Positions 7,038 through 17,188 are shown, counted from the first letter of the stretch. The stretch is DNA of 64,000 nt from Deltaproteobacteria bacterium (GCA_021802775.1 JAJZRJ010000004.1:1-64000), one strand, 5' to 3'. Translations and numbers: made by a program. Notes: a model not told the origin generated them from the letters alone.

Positions 7038-10000
7038 GTGAGCATTGGCACTTTAATTGGTTATTTCGCAAAATACGATGAAGCGCACAACGCCCGTCGG
7101 CAACTCGCGAAACAAAAATTCCGTCGTACTGCCTTGGTGCATAAGGGGGCGAATGGAGATGTTCGCATAACGAATTCTTTCCTCAGGCTTCGTATTTACG
7201 GCGTGACCCTGACTGTCATTCTGTTTAGCGGGATCGCCGAAGTGGCATCCCTTGTCCTCCAACAGTCAGGCGTGCTTCCGGGCGGCAACCTTTTTCCTCT
7301 TCTTTTGCCAGCAGTCACAATCGGCGCTTTGGCCGCTCTATTAGGGATAAGACGTTCCAGGCTTGGTGTTGAGCCAAGGGTCATACATGATCACGCCCGC
7401 TGGCTCGTGTCCGGGGAATCCGTTCTGATTCTCCAGGCACCCGTCGAATCTTTGCCCCGCCCGTTGGCTTTGCTACGGGAAAGCGGTGATATTCCTCCGA
7501 CGTTGTTCGTCATGCATCGCAAGTGCGAGCGGCGTGTCGAGGCTCGGGGGCACAAGGTACAGCTTTCCCCTGCCCAGGTCATTGAGCATGCGCAACGTCA
7601 TGCCCGAGAGCAGCAGGTGGACCTGAAACCGCATCGTAGTTTTGAATTGCTCAAGCGCCTCAAGCACTCCCGGCAATGGGTCCGTCAAGTCTGTATGGAC
7701 CTTGCCGCGGCGAGCCGCTTGGAACAAAAAGCCACGCCGGCGGCCGATTGGATCCTTGATAACGAGTACATTCTGGAGGGGAATACACGCGATGTATTAC
7801 GGAACCTCCCCCGGCGTTTTTACCAACATCTGCCCACCTTGGCCTCTGATCCCTACCGCGGGTTGCCGTGCGTCTATGGTCTGGCCAAAAATCTTGTTTC
7901 CCATACAGAGCTGCGCCTTGACCGGGAGAATATCCTGGCGTTTATCGAGGCCCACCAATCCGTGCGCACGCTGACCATCGGCGAACTCTGGGCCACCCCC
8001 CAGATGCTGCGCATCGCGCTGATCGAAAGCATCCAGAATCTGGCCGTCACCGCTCTGACCAATCTGCGTGAGCGTCAGTTGGCCAACTTCTGGGCGAATC
8101 GGCTGATCGCCGCCAATCGCCGCGATGCCAACCAACTCTTTGCAATCCTGGAAGAACTCGCCACCACAGAGTTGCATCCCAGTCCGTATTTCGCCACGCA
8201 GTTGGTAAGCCTGCTGTATGACGAGGCCGCCGCATTGGCGCCGATCAAAAACTGGCTTGAGCGCACGCTCAAAACCCCCCTGCACGACCTTAATCTACGG
8301 GAGCAGAACCGGCAGGCCAGGGAGCAGTTGGCCAGCGGCAATGCCTTCACCAGCCTGCGTCAGCTTACCCTGCTGGACTGGCGGGAGATCTTCGAGCAAC
8401 TCAGCCGGGTGGAGCAGGTGTTGCGCCGCGATCCTTCCGGGATTTATGCACAAATGGATTTCGCCACCCGCGATCGTTGTCGCCGGACGGTCGAAGACCT
8501 TGCCCGCGCTGCCGGACAACCCGAGGAACAGGTTGCCGAGCGCGTCATCATGCTGGCGACGCAGGCAGGACATGAAGCAACAAGCGGTGAACAAGACAGC
8601 TACGTCGGCACCTGGCTGGTCGGCAAGGGACGGGCTGAGCTGGCCCGGTTGCTGGCTTGCAGTGAAAAGCTCCGTTACCGCATGCTGGAATGGATCTATT
8701 GCCACCACCTCGCTATCTACGCCTTTGGCATCGGCGGCTTCTCCGCGCTGTTCGTTTTTTTGATCGTCGTTTTTGGCCTGCTCCCAGGCTTCGGCCAGGC
8801 TGGGACATCGCTTGCCATCCGATTCGGCCTGAGTCTGCTTCTACTTATTCCGGTCAGCCAGCTGGCCATCGAGGTGGTCAATTACCTGATCACGCGATTT
8901 TTGCCGCCCCGATCTTTGCCCAAGATGGATTTCGAGAAGTCTGGGATTCCCGATGCCTTCCGCACTTTGGTGGTCGTGCCGATGATGCTGGTGAATGCGG
9001 AGACGATCCGAGACGAGGTGGAAAAGCTGGAAATCCGCTACCTGGCCAACAAGGAAGCAAATCTCTTTTTCAGCCTGTTCTCGGACTACACCGATTCAGC
9101 CACGTTTTCCCGTGAAGAGGACAAAGGGCTGCTCGAAATCGCGAGAGCATACCTCACAGAGCTCAATGGGCGCCATGGCGGCGAGCGTTTTTTCCTCTTC
9201 CATCGGGAACGCACCTGGAGCGAATCCGAGCAGAAATTCATCGGCTGGGAGCGAAAGCGGGGCAAGCTGGAGGAACTGAATTGCCTGATCGACGGGACGC
9301 GGCCAGAAAATGCTCCTGATTTGGTATACGTGGGCGACCCGGATCAGCTGGCAGACATCCGCTTCATCATCACCCTGGACAGCGACACCCAGTTGCCGCA
9401 CGCCTCGGCCCGCAGACTGGTCGAAACCCTGGCGCACCCCCTCAATCAGCCCCGCTTCGATGCCGCAGGCAGGATCATGGACGGCTATACCATCATCCAG
9501 CCGCGGGTGAGCCCGACCTTACCGAGCACGAGCGCCTCGGTCTTCAGCCGCCTTTTCAGCGATGCAGTGGGGATCGACCCCTATACCCAGGCGATTTCCG
9601 ATGTCTATCAAGACTTAAGCGGAGAAGGATCGTACCACGGCAAGGGGATATACGATGTCCGCGCCTTCAGCCGGGTGCTCTCGGGACGATTCCCTGAAGA
9701 GTGGGTGCTGAGCCATGACCTGCTCGAAGGGGCGCATGTCCGGGTGGGTCTGGCCAGCGATATTGAGCTTTTTGATGATTTTCCTCAAGGGTATCAGAGC
9801 TACAGCAGTCGGGCCCATCGCTGGATTCGCGGGGACTGGCAGATAGCGGGGTGGATTTTTCCGCTTGTTCCCCAGGCTTCAGGCGGACAGGGGCCGAACC
9901 CGCTTTCCCCCTTGAACCGTTGGAAGATCCTCGACAATTTGCGCCGTAGCCTCCTGCCGATCACGAGCCTGCTCCTGTTGACCGCCTCCTGGTTTATCTC

Positions 10001-13000
10001 CCCAAAGATCGGTGGAATCGCCACGCTGGTGGTCGGCATGCAACTGCTCTTTCACCCCTTGGCGCAGCCCTTCACCATGGCTACCACCCACAAGGGATTG
10101 ATGTACTTCTCCCCGACCAAACTGTTGCACGACCTGCTGCGGGCCTTTGTCGATGGGGCGCTGTTGCCGCACCAAGCAGCGGTGGCCCTGGATGCCATCC
10201 TCCGGGTCTGCTACCGCCGCATGATCTCCCGGCGCGATTTATTGGAGTGGACCGCCCAATCAACCCATTGGCGCGCCTCCCGCCACCAACCGCTCTTTCT
10301 CGCGCACCTGGCTCTGGGGAGCCTCTTCAGCATGATCGTGGGTGCGGCGATCTGGCACCTCATGCCGACCAGCCTGCCTGTTGCCGCCCTCTGGCTCGTT
10401 TTGTGGTTTTTCTCTCCGTTGTTCGGTTGGCTCCTGAATCTGCGACCCATTGAACAGCGGCGGGGAAAACCGTTATCCGAGACGGACCGCCGTTTCCTCA
10501 GGCAGGTTGCCCGGCGGACCTGGCGTTATTTCTCCTCCTTTGTCAACGCCGACACCTCCTGGTTGCCCCCCGATAACTACCAGGTTGCCCACCAAAACAG
10601 TCTGGCCATGCGAACCAGCCCGACCAACATCGGCCTCTGGATGACCAGTGCCCTAGGGGCCTATGATTCCGGCTATCTGACCATTAACCAGGTCGTGGAA
10701 AAGCTTACCGATACCATGGCAACCATCGGCCGTCTGGAGCGCTACCAAGGCCATCTTCTGAACTGGTACGATATCCAGACCCTGGTCCCGCTTGAACCCC
10801 GCTACGTCTCCACGGTGGACAGCGGCAATTTGCTGGGTGGTCTGTGGGCCTTGGAGCAAGGTCTTGACGAGTTGATGCATGCTCCCCTCTTGGATGGCAA
10901 GGCCTTTGCCGGCCTTGCCGACACCGGGGAAATCTTGAAACAAGACGCAGCCCTGGAAGGAATTACCGGCCTGTATCATCAGACACTCGACCAACTCCTT
11001 GCTGAATGGAATGCTCCGTTGTCTAGCATCGTCGATCTTCTCCGGTTGCAACGGCGGACGGAGGTCAATGTCAAGTCTATGGTCGTTGCCGCAGGAGCCG
11101 CCGCGCCATGGACTGCTGAACTTGCACAACAGGTGGCGGCCTGGGCTCAGAACAGTGACCGCTATCTCGCCTGGATCGAAATCCTTGCGGAAAAAACCGA
11201 AGATGAGCTGGCCCCCTTGGGCACGGTGGCCCTGCTCGCCATCCAGCATGATCTTTTAAGGGCGCCTTCGCTGCACGATCTTGCCCATGACCGGATCGGC
11301 TCGATCACGATTCTTCGCGCGATCCGCAAGGAATCTCTCACAACCAGCGACCCCCTCACCCCCTGGCTCGACCGGGTTATCAAGGCCTTCGCTACCTCGC
11401 AGTGGCTGGCCGGAGAAACCCTGGGAATGGCGACTCGGCTCCTTGAGGATGTCCGCGAGTTGTCCGTGGCGCTGGACATGCAATTCCTCTATGACCGAGG
11501 AAGCAAACTGTTCGCCATCGGCTTTAATGTTTCCACGGACGTTCTGGACACTTCCCGCTATGATCTCCTGGCCAGTGAGGCGCGATTCGGGAGTTTCGTT
11601 GCCATTGCCCGGGGCGATGTCCCCCTGGAACACTGGTTCTCCATGAGCCGCCTCTATGGCGCCATAGGGAGGCAGCGGGTGCTGCTCAGCTGGGCCGGGA
11701 CCATGTTCGAATACCTGATGCCGCTCTTGTTCCAGTACTCCTACGGCAACTCGCTGTTGGACAAGGCGGCCCGGGAAGCGGTGCAGGCGCAGATCGCTTA
11801 TGGTCGCACGCGGCGGGTGCCGTGGGGTATTTCCGAGTCCGCCTTTGGCAATATGGATCTCAACAAAACCTATCAGTACAAGGCCTTCGGCGTTCCGCTG
11901 CTCGGCTTGAAACGCGGCCTGGAGGAACAGCTGGTCATCGCGCCCTATGCCACCTTGCTGGCCCTGAACCTGGCGCCCGGTGAGACCGTGCGGAACCTGA
12001 AACAACTTGCCGGGTTGGGGCTGCTCGCTGATTATGGGTATTACGAGGCCATGGATTTCAGCCGCCAAACGCAGCGGGTGGGCAAACGCGGGGTGATAAT
12101 CAAGGCGTATATGGCCCATCACCAGGGCATGGCGTTTCTGGCCTTAACCAACTTCCTCCACGGCAACCCGTTCCCGCGCCGCTTTCATAGCGATCCACGG
12201 GTGCGTGCCTTTGAGGCGCTCCTTCAGGAACGCATCCCGACCCTTCCTGCGCTGCACCTGACCTCAACGCGGGAGAATGAGCCCACGTTGCTGGGCGTAG
12301 ACCAGATTGCCCCGGCGGAAAGCATCTTTACCACGCCCCATACCGCCATTCCCCACAGTCTGTTGCTCAGCAACGGCCGCTATGGCGTGATGGTCACCAA
12401 CAGCGGAGGCGGCTACAGTCAGTGGGGCGGCCAGGAACTCACCCGCTGGCGGTCGGATCAGACCTGTGATGCAATGGGAACCTTCTGTTACATCCATGAG
12501 GCCAATCCGGATCGGGTCTGGTCCAGTACCTATCAACCGGCCGATGGGAAGCTGGAAGGGTATTCGGTCAACTTTGCTCTTGACCGGGCCGTGTTCCGGC
12601 GTGACGACAATGGGCTGCATACCGAAACAGAGGTGATCGTCTCGCCGGAAGATGACGTGGAGATTCGGAGGATTACCCTGATCAACAGGACAACCCACGC
12701 CCGTCATCTTAACCTCACCAGCTACGTTGAACTCTCCATGGCGCCCCACCGCGCGGATCGCCAGCATCCAGCCTTTAACAAGCTGTTCATCCAGACCGAA
12801 GCGCTTCCAGAGCAGCAAGTTCTCCTCGCCTACCGGCGACCACGCAGCAAAAACGAACGGCATCTGTATGTGGCCCACCGCTTGACCTTTGAGCACACAG
12901 GTGTTGACAGCCCTCCTGAAAAAGATTGGCAGTTTGAAACCGACCGCAGAAGGTTTATCGGTCGTGGGCACCCCCTCGCCAAACCCATGGGGGCCATGCA

Positions 13001-16000
13001 AGAGCTCGGCAACAGCCAGGGATTTGTCCTGGACCCGAGCTTAAGCCTGCGGCGGAGTCTTACTCTGGAACCGGGCCAGCGCACCCAGGTTTCCCTGGTG
13101 CTTGCTGCCGGGGCAACCCGCCAGCAGGTTCTGTTGCTGATGGATAAATACTCTGACCCCCAGGAGATCAACCGGGCCATGGATTTTGCCTGGGTCTCGA
13201 CCCAGCAGCAGTTGCAAATGCTGCACCTCCAGCCCGACGAAGCCCGCCGTTTCCAGCAACTGGCAAGTCATCTGCTGTTCCCCAACCCCCTCTTGCGTGC
13301 TGCCGGCGAGCGCCTCGCAGCGAATCGCAAGGGTCAAGCCGGATTGTGGCCCTACGGCATCTCGGGCGACCTGCCCATAGCCCTGGTTACCATCGGGGAG
13401 ACGCGGGATATCAGTCTGGCCCGCCAGATGCTCCAGGCCCATACCTATTGGCGGATGCACGGATTATCATCCGATCTGGTGATCCTCAATGAGGAACCCG
13501 GGAGTTATGAGCGTCCTCTCCAGGAACGATTGGAACGGTTGATTCAGGCCCATTCCCTCCTGAGCGGGACGGACCAACCGGGCGGAATTTTCCTGCGCAA
13601 TGCGGCGCTCATTCCGGAGGAAGATCTGAATCTTCTCAAGACCGTGGCCAGTGTCATGCTGGTGGCGGCACGCGGCACACTGCCCCAGCAATTGCGGGCG
13701 CCGGTGGAGGCTCCCGAATTGTTGGAAAGACTGGGCCGCAAACGCGCGGTCCGAGAGCCCTCGGCTCCGCTCCCTTTCATGGAGCTGAACTACTTCAACA
13801 GTCTCGGTGGGTTTACCCCGGATGGCCGTGAATACGCGATCTATCTCGGCCCCAACACCAACACCCCGGCCCCCTGGGTGAACGTCATTGCCAACCCGAC
13901 CTTCGGCACCATGGTCAGCGAAACCGGGTCCGGCTTTACCTGGTACGGCAACAGCCAGCGCAATCGTCTGACCGGCTGGTCCAACGACCCGGTCCTGGAC
14001 CCGGCCTCGGAAGCGCTGTACATCCGCGACGAGGAGAGCGGCGTCTTTTGGTCGCCGACCGCGGCGCCGATCCGTGAGGCAACCGCTTATCGAGCCCGGC
14101 ACGGGGCGGGCTATACGGTCTTTGAGCATAACAGCAACGGGATCGAACAGGAGCTGACCGTCTTTGTCCCCGTGGATGAAAATGGGGGGCAGCCGATCAA
14201 GCTCCAGCGGCTGCGGCTTACCAATGGTTCTTCCAGAAGACGCAGGCTTTCGCTGACCTATTATGTGGAGTTGACCCTGGGCGAGAATCGGGAAACCTCC
14301 CAGATGCACGTGATGACCAACTGGGATGACGAAGCCCAGGCCGTGCTCGCGCAAAACCGCTACCACCCCGAGTATCCGGAGCGGATCGCCTTCGCGGCCA
14401 TGAGTCCGCGGGCCGACTCATACGGCGGCGACCGCACCGCCTTCATCGGTCGAAACCGCACGTTGGCAAACCCGCTAGCCATGGAACTGATCCAGTTGTC
14501 ACAACGGACCGGCGCTGGACTGGACCCATGCGCAACGCTTCGGGTTTCCCTGGAATTGGCTCCGGGCGAGCAACGTGATATCACCTGTATGCTGGGGCAG
14601 GCTGAGTCCATGGCCCAGGCCCGGCAGCTGGTGCTCCGTTTTCAAGAGGAGAATGCCTTGGAGGAGGCTTTGGAGCAAACCAGGGCCTGGTGGGATGCAC
14701 TGCTCGGTACCATTGAAGTACACACCCCGGAACTGGCCGCCGATCTGCTGATCAACCGTTGGCTACAGTACCAGTCCTTAAGTTGCCGCCTCTGGGGGCG
14801 TTCCGCTTTTTATCAATCCGGCGGCGCTTTCGGTTTCCGCGATCAGCTGCAGGATGTCATGGCCTTTCTCTACTCCAGACCCGAACTTGCCCGCGCTCAG
14901 ATTCTGTTGGCCGCCAGCCGACAGTTCAAGGAAGGGGATGTCCAGCATTGGTGGCATGAGCCTGCCGGAGCAGGAATCCGCTCACGAATCTCCGACGATC
15001 TGCTCTGGCTCCCCTATGTGGTGGCGCAGTATGTCCGTACAACCGGCGATGTGGACATTCTCAAGACGGAGGTGACCTTCCTCAACGCCCCCATCCTGGC
15101 AGATGATCAGTATGAGGTGTTCTCCACCCCGGAGGTCACCTTTGAACGCGCCACCCTCTTTGAACACTGTCAGCGTGCGGTCAGTCACGGTCTGACCGTC
15201 GGACCCCATGGCCTGCCTCTAATGGGAACCGGGGATTGGAACGACGGCATGAATCTGGTGGGCGCCGGAGGCAAGGGAGAAAGCGTCTGGCTCGCCTGGT
15301 TCCTCTGCGAGCTGCTACAGGGAATGGTCGAAATGTCCAATCTGCTGCAAGAACCGAAGCTGGGACAAACCTACCAAAAGGAAAGGCATGAGCTGATCCA
15401 GAGGGTAGAGAAGGCGGGATGGGATGGAGAGTGGTATCTGCGCGGGACCTTCGATGATGGCTCTCTCCTTGGTTCCGCGGCAAACACCGAGGCACGAATC
15501 GATTCCCTGCCCCAATCGTGGGCATGGCTTTCCGGTGGTGCCGACTCGAACCGTGCGGATCAAGGCCTGGAATCGGCCTGGAACCATCTTGTCCGCAAGG
15601 ATGAAGGGCTGGTCCTTCTTTTTACGCCTCCCTTCGACACATCCGAACCCTCGCCCGGCTACATAAAGGGGTGTCCCCCTGGAGTGCGGGAGAATGGCGG
15701 CCAGTATACCCATGCCGCCCTCTGGATGGCCATGGCCATGGCCCGCAAAGGGGATGGGGAGCGGGCGGTGCAGATGCTGCGCATGCTCAATCCCATCGAG
15801 CATGCCCGCGATGCGGAATCGGTGTGGCACTACGGGGTTGAGCCGTACGTGGTCGCGGCCGATGTATACCGTTTGCCTGGACGGATCGGGCAGGGAGGCT
15901 GGTCCTGGTATACCGGGGCGGCAGCATGGATGTACCGGGCCTGGGTGGAAGAGGTCTTGGGTTTACAGGTGCAGGGCGACGAGCTGCGGGTATATCCGGT

Positions 16001-16244
16001 CATTCCTGCGGCCTGGCCGGGCTTCAGTATCAGCTATCGGCACGGAGAAACAATCTACGCGATTCAGGTAGAGAATCCGCAGGGTTGTGAGCGCGGGGTC
16101 GCTTGGGTGGAGATGGACGGCCAGCGCGTGATCGGTGACGTTATCCCTCTGAAACGAGAATTGACAAAACATCAAGTTGTGGTCAGGATGGGAGATAAGA
16201 AAAAATCGAGTGAGGATGCAAAACCGCATCCCGGCAAAAATTAA
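7038..16244 (+). CDS. ndvB: Cyclic beta-1,2-glucan synthase (NdvB-type GT84-GH94)
   Basis: A 3068-aa membrane enzyme that builds cyclic beta-1,2-glucans from UDP-glucose, exported for envelope or osmotic functions. It starts at GTG 7038, seven bases after AAAGGA. Residues 1-190 form an added N-terminal region with two membrane helices (about 45-68 and 85-104). Further helices lie near 554-615 and 975-1150. The GT84 glycosyltransferase domain spans about 640-960, with DSDTQ at 781 and RWIRGDWQ near 928. Two carbohydrate-binding segments follow (about 1750-2020 and 2260-2440). The GH94 phosphorylase domain (about 2560-3040), which trims chain length, carries GTGDWNDGMN at 2730-2739. The gene is intact and not in an operon. 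An insertion sequence ends 38 bp upstream, so the native promoter may be lost. Confidence 0.93.
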   Translation: MSIGTLIGYFAKYDEAHNARRQLAKQKFRRTALVHKGANGDVRITNSFLRLRIYGVTLTVILFSGIAEVASLVLQQSGVLPGGNLFPLLLPAVTIGALAALLGIRRSRLGVEPRVIHDHARWLVSGESVLILQAPVESLPRPLALLRESGDIPPTLFVMHRKCERRVEARGHKVQLSPAQVIEHAQRHAREQQVDLKPHRSFELLKRLKHSRQWVRQVCMDLAAASRLEQKATPAADWILDNEYILEGNTRDVLRNLPRRFYQHLPTLASDPYRGLPCVYGLAKNLVSHTELRLDRENILAFIEAHQSVRTLTIGELWATPQMLRIALIESIQNLAVTALTNLRERQLANFWANRLIAANRRDANQLFAILEELATTELHPSPYFATQLVSLLYDEAAALAPIKNWLERTLKTPLHDLNLREQNRQAREQLASGNAFTSLRQLTLLDWREIFEQLSRVEQVLRRDPSGIYAQMDFATRDRCRRTVEDLARAAGQPEEQVAERVIMLATQAGHEATSGEQDSYVGTWLVGKGRAELARLLACSEKLRYRMLEWIYCHHLAIYAFGIGGFSALFVFLIVVFGLLPGFGQAGTSLAIRFGLSLLLLIPVSQLAIEVVNYLITRFLPPRSLPKMDFEKSGIPDAFRTLVVVPMMLVNAETIRDEVEKLEIRYLANKEANLFFSLFSDYTDSATFSREEDKGLLEIARAYLTELNGRHGGERFFLFHRERTWSESEQKFIGWERKRGKLEELNCLIDGTRPENAPDLVYVGDPDQLADIRFIITLDSDTQLPHASARRLVETLAHPLNQPRFDAAGRIMDGYTIIQPRVSPTLPSTSASVFSRLFSDAVGIDPYTQAISDVYQDLSGEGSYHGKGIYDVRAFSRVLSGRFPEEWVLSHDLLEGAHVRVGLASDIELFDDFPQGYQSYSSRAHRWIRGDWQIAGWIFPLVPQASGGQGPNPLSPLNRWKILDNLRRSLLPITSLLLLTASWFISPKIGGIATLVVGMQLLFHPLAQPFTMATTHKGLMYFSPTKLLHDLLRAFVDGALLPHQAAVALDAILRVCYRRMISRRDLLEWTAQSTHWRASRHQPLFLAHLALGSLFSMIVGAAIWHLMPTSLPVAALWLVLWFFSPLFGWLLNLRPIEQRRGKPLSETDRRFLRQVARRTWRYFSSFVNADTSWLPPDNYQVAHQNSLAMRTSPTNIGLWMTSALGAYDSGYLTINQVVEKLTDTMATIGRLERYQGHLLNWYDIQTLVPLEPRYVSTVDSGNLLGGLWALEQGLDELMHAPLLDGKAFAGLADTGEILKQDAALEGITGLYHQTLDQLLAEWNAPLSSIVDLLRLQRRTEVNVKSMVVAAGAAAPWTAELAQQVAAWAQNSDRYLAWIEILAEKTEDELAPLGTVALLAIQHDLLRAPSLHDLAHDRIGSITILRAIRKESLTTSDPLTPWLDRVIKAFATSQWLAGETLGMATRLLEDVRELSVALDMQFLYDRGSKLFAIGFNVSTDVLDTSRYDLLASEARFGSFVAIARGDVPLEHWFSMSRLYGAIGRQRVLLSWAGTMFEYLMPLLFQYSYGNSLLDKAAREAVQAQIAYGRTRRVPWGISESAFGNMDLNKTYQYKAFGVPLLGLKRGLEEQLVIAPYATLLALNLAPGETVRNLKQLAGLGLLADYGYYEAMDFSRQTQRVGKRGVIIKAYMAHHQGMAFLALTNFLHGNPFPRRFHSDPRVRAFEALLQERIPTLPALHLTSTRENEPTLLGVDQIAPAESIFTTPHTAIPHSLLLSNGRYGVMVTNSGGGYSQWGGQELTRWRSDQTCDAMGTFCYIHEANPDRVWSSTYQPADGKLEGYSVNFALDRAVFRRDDNGLHTETEVIVSPEDDVEIRRITLINRTTHARHLNLTSYVELSMAPHRADRQHPAFNKLFIQTEALPEQQVLLAYRRPRSKNERHLYVAHRLTFEHTGVDSPPEKDWQFETDRRRFIGRGHPLAKPMGAMQELGNSQGFVLDPSLSLRRSLTLEPGQRTQVSLVLAAGATRQQVLLLMDKYSDPQEINRAMDFAWVSTQQQLQMLHLQPDEARRFQQLASHLLFPNPLLRAAGERLAANRKGQAGLWPYGISGDLPIALVTIGETRDISLARQMLQAHTYWRMHGLSSDLVILNEEPGSYERPLQERLERLIQAHSLLSGTDQPGGIFLRNAALIPEEDLNLLKTVASVMLVAARGTLPQQLRAPVEAPELLERLGRKRAVREPSAPLPFMELNYFNSLGGFTPDGREYAIYLGPNTNTPAPWVNVIANPTFGTMVSETGSGFTWYGNSQRNRLTGWSNDPVLDPASEALYIRDEESGVFWSPTAAPIREATAYRARHGAGYTVFEHNSNGIEQELTVFVPVDENGGQPIKLQRLRLTNGSSRRRRLSLTYYVELTLGENRETSQMHVMTNWDDEAQAVLAQNRYHPEYPERIAFAAMSPRADSYGGDRTAFIGRNRTLANPLAMELIQLSQRTGAGLDPCATLRVSLELAPGEQRDITCMLGQAESMAQARQLVLRFQEENALEEALEQTRAWWDALLGTIEVHTPELAADLLINRWLQYQSLSCRLWGRSAFYQSGGAFGFRDQLQDVMAFLYSRPELARAQILLAASRQFKEGDVQHWWHEPAGAGIRSRISDDLLWLPYVVAQYVRTTGDVDILKTEVTFLNAPILADDQYEVFSTPEVTFERATLFEHCQRAVSHGLTVGPHGLPLMGTGDWNDGMNLVGAGGKGESVWLAWFLCELLQGMVEMSNLLQEPKLGQTYQKERHELIQRVEKAGWDGEWYLRGTFDDGSLLGSAANTEARIDSLPQSWAWLSGGADSNRADQGLESAWNHLVRKDEGLVLLFTPPFDTSEPSPGYIKGCPPGVRENGGQYTHAALWMAMAMARKGDGERAVQMLRMLNPIEHARDAESVWHYGVEPYVVAADVYRLPGRIGQGGWSWYTGAAAWMYRAWVEEVLGLQVQGDELRVYPVIPAAWPGFSISYRHGETIYAIQVENPQGCERGVAWVEMDGQRVIGDVIPLKRELTKHQVVVRMGDKKKSSEDAKPHPGKN

Positions 16245-16376
16245 CACTACCGGCAGTTGGTTGAGACAAGCAAGACCGAACCGGGCAAGTTTACAGAATG
16301 TTGAACGGTTGCCATTTCTGCTGGGCACAATCAGTAACAGTTTTCCACTATTGGCCAGAAATAGGAAACAGAATGA

Positions 16377-16541
16377 TTGAAAAAAATTTACTTTTTTTCA
16401 CTACAAGAACTGCTTGAAGCATCAGATGTTCTAATGCACGAACAACCTCCATCTACGAGCCAGATTGAACGCTATCACCGTGCTCGTGAATCGGCGCAGC
16501 GCCTTATTAACCGTGCAGAAAAATCACGAACACTGAAATAG
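16377..16541 (+). CDS. Small hypothetical protein or gene fragment
   Basis: A 54-codon frame (TTG start, TAG at 16539-16541) encoding KKIYFFSLQELLEASDVL and then a charged helix with ERYHRARESAQRLINRAEKS. The amphipathic composition looks protein-like rather than random, but no family is recognised and no strong ribosome-binding site is present. It may be the tail of a degraded gene. Confidence 0.25.
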   Translation: MKKIYFFSLQELLEASDVLMHEQPPSTSQIERYHRARESAQRLINRAEKSRTLK

Positions 16542-16575
16542 TGCCATGTTGAGAAACCTAGCATATGCAGCAGAA

Positions 16576-17025
16576 TCAAAAAAAATATCTGCGGACTTCG
16601 GTCTCGGCCTCAGAATCGTAGCACCTTTTGAAGGCATAAAAGGTACCATAGTTCTGCTCACGGGATTCGAAATTCTTCTGCTTATCAATCAGGATTTGCA
16701 TCAAGCTGCGGCAGACATTCTCAGGTATTTCCACTGCGATCCATCCAGTAAATACCCTCTCATTTTTCTCGATTTCGCTGACCACACCAGTGATGCGAAT
16801 CTGTGGGCCATGGCCTGTGCTGCGGTCAGTTATGCAGCGATCCTCCTTACCGAAGCTGTTGGCCTCTGGTTTATCAGCCCGTTGAAAAACTCTGTCTTCC
16901 CCCACAAAGCAATTGAGCCATACGGTTGATCGGGTAAAATACGGAAAACAATAACCATACAGGGAATCCTTATGGCCATTGGCAAACGCAAGAAACCCAA
17001 ACAGCAACCGCTCTGGATAGCTCAC
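16576..17025 (-). CDS. Hypothetical protein, possibly truncated at its 5' end
   Basis: A 149-codon minus-strand frame. Its C-terminal two thirds (IRITGVVSEIEKNERVFTGW, then VEIPENVCRSLMQILIDKQK) has natural codon use and protein-like composition. The first 30-40 codons overlap the transposase fragment on the opposite strand and are unlikely to be original. An AGGAGG near 16835 on the minus strand is not followed by a good in-frame start. A competing plus-strand frame (16546-16929) is hydrophobic and less convincing. No family is recognised; it may be a decayed gene. Confidence 0.3.
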   Translation of the reverse strand: MSYPERLLFGFLAFANGHKDSLYGYCFPYFTRSTVWLNCFVGEDRVFQRADKPEANSFGKEDRCITDRSTGHGPQIRITGVVSEIEKNERVFTGWIAVEIPENVCRSLMQILIDKQKNFESREQNYGTFYAFKRCYDSEAETEVRRYFF

Positions 17026-17091
17026 AGCGACTTGGTGCCCAAACTTTTTGTATCAAAAATTGTATCACGAACAAAATATCCGAGACACTAA
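16972..17091 (+). pseudogene. N-terminal fragment of a transposase
   Basis: After GGAATCCTT the frame reads MAIGKRKKPKQQPLWIAHSD, resembling the start of IS1182-like/ISNCY transposases, which open with a basic stretch, QQPLWIATSDLP and then a helical segment. Similarity ends after SDLV, and the frame stops at 17091 after 39 codons. The remaining 90 percent of the gene is absent. The truncation point lies about 60 bp from the 3' end of tRNA-Pro. The family identification rests on about 20 residues. Confidence 0.4.
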
Positions 17092-17111
17092 TTGGCGGGA
17101 AAGATGAAAGA

Positions 17112-17188
17112 TGGTCGGGATGAGAGGATTCGAACCTCCGACCCCATGCTCCCGAAGCATGTGCTCTACCAGGCTGAGCCACATCCCG
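17112..17188 (-). tRNA. proK: tRNA-Pro (anticodon CGG)
   Basis: A 77-nt gene on the minus strand with a 7-bp acceptor stem CGGGATG/CATCCCG, discriminator A and encoded CCA. The D arm contains AGCCTGGTAG, the anticodon stem is CATGC/GCATG with loop TTCGGGA (anticodon CGG), and the T arm contains GGTTCGAATCC. It decodes CCG proline codons. Its 3' end faces the scar at 16245-17111. Confidence 0.95.

Larger units (their letters stand above)
16245..17111. other. Lower-GC intergenic scar between ndvB and tRNA-Pro
   Basis: About 870 bp with no clearly complete gene, visibly richer in A and T than either side. It holds a 54-codon plus-strand frame (16377-16541), a 149-codon minus-strand frame (16576-17025) and the first 30 or so codons of a transposase (16972-17091). 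Everything appears truncated or displaced, as expected of repeated insertion and deletion next to a tRNA gene. No integrase gene or clear attachment-site duplication is visible. Confidence 0.6.

Noticed and set aside
16546-16929. A 127-codon hydrophobic plus-strand frame
   Set aside because: The minus-strand frame over the same bases has more natural codon use and composition; this one lacks a ribosome-binding site. Neither is firm.
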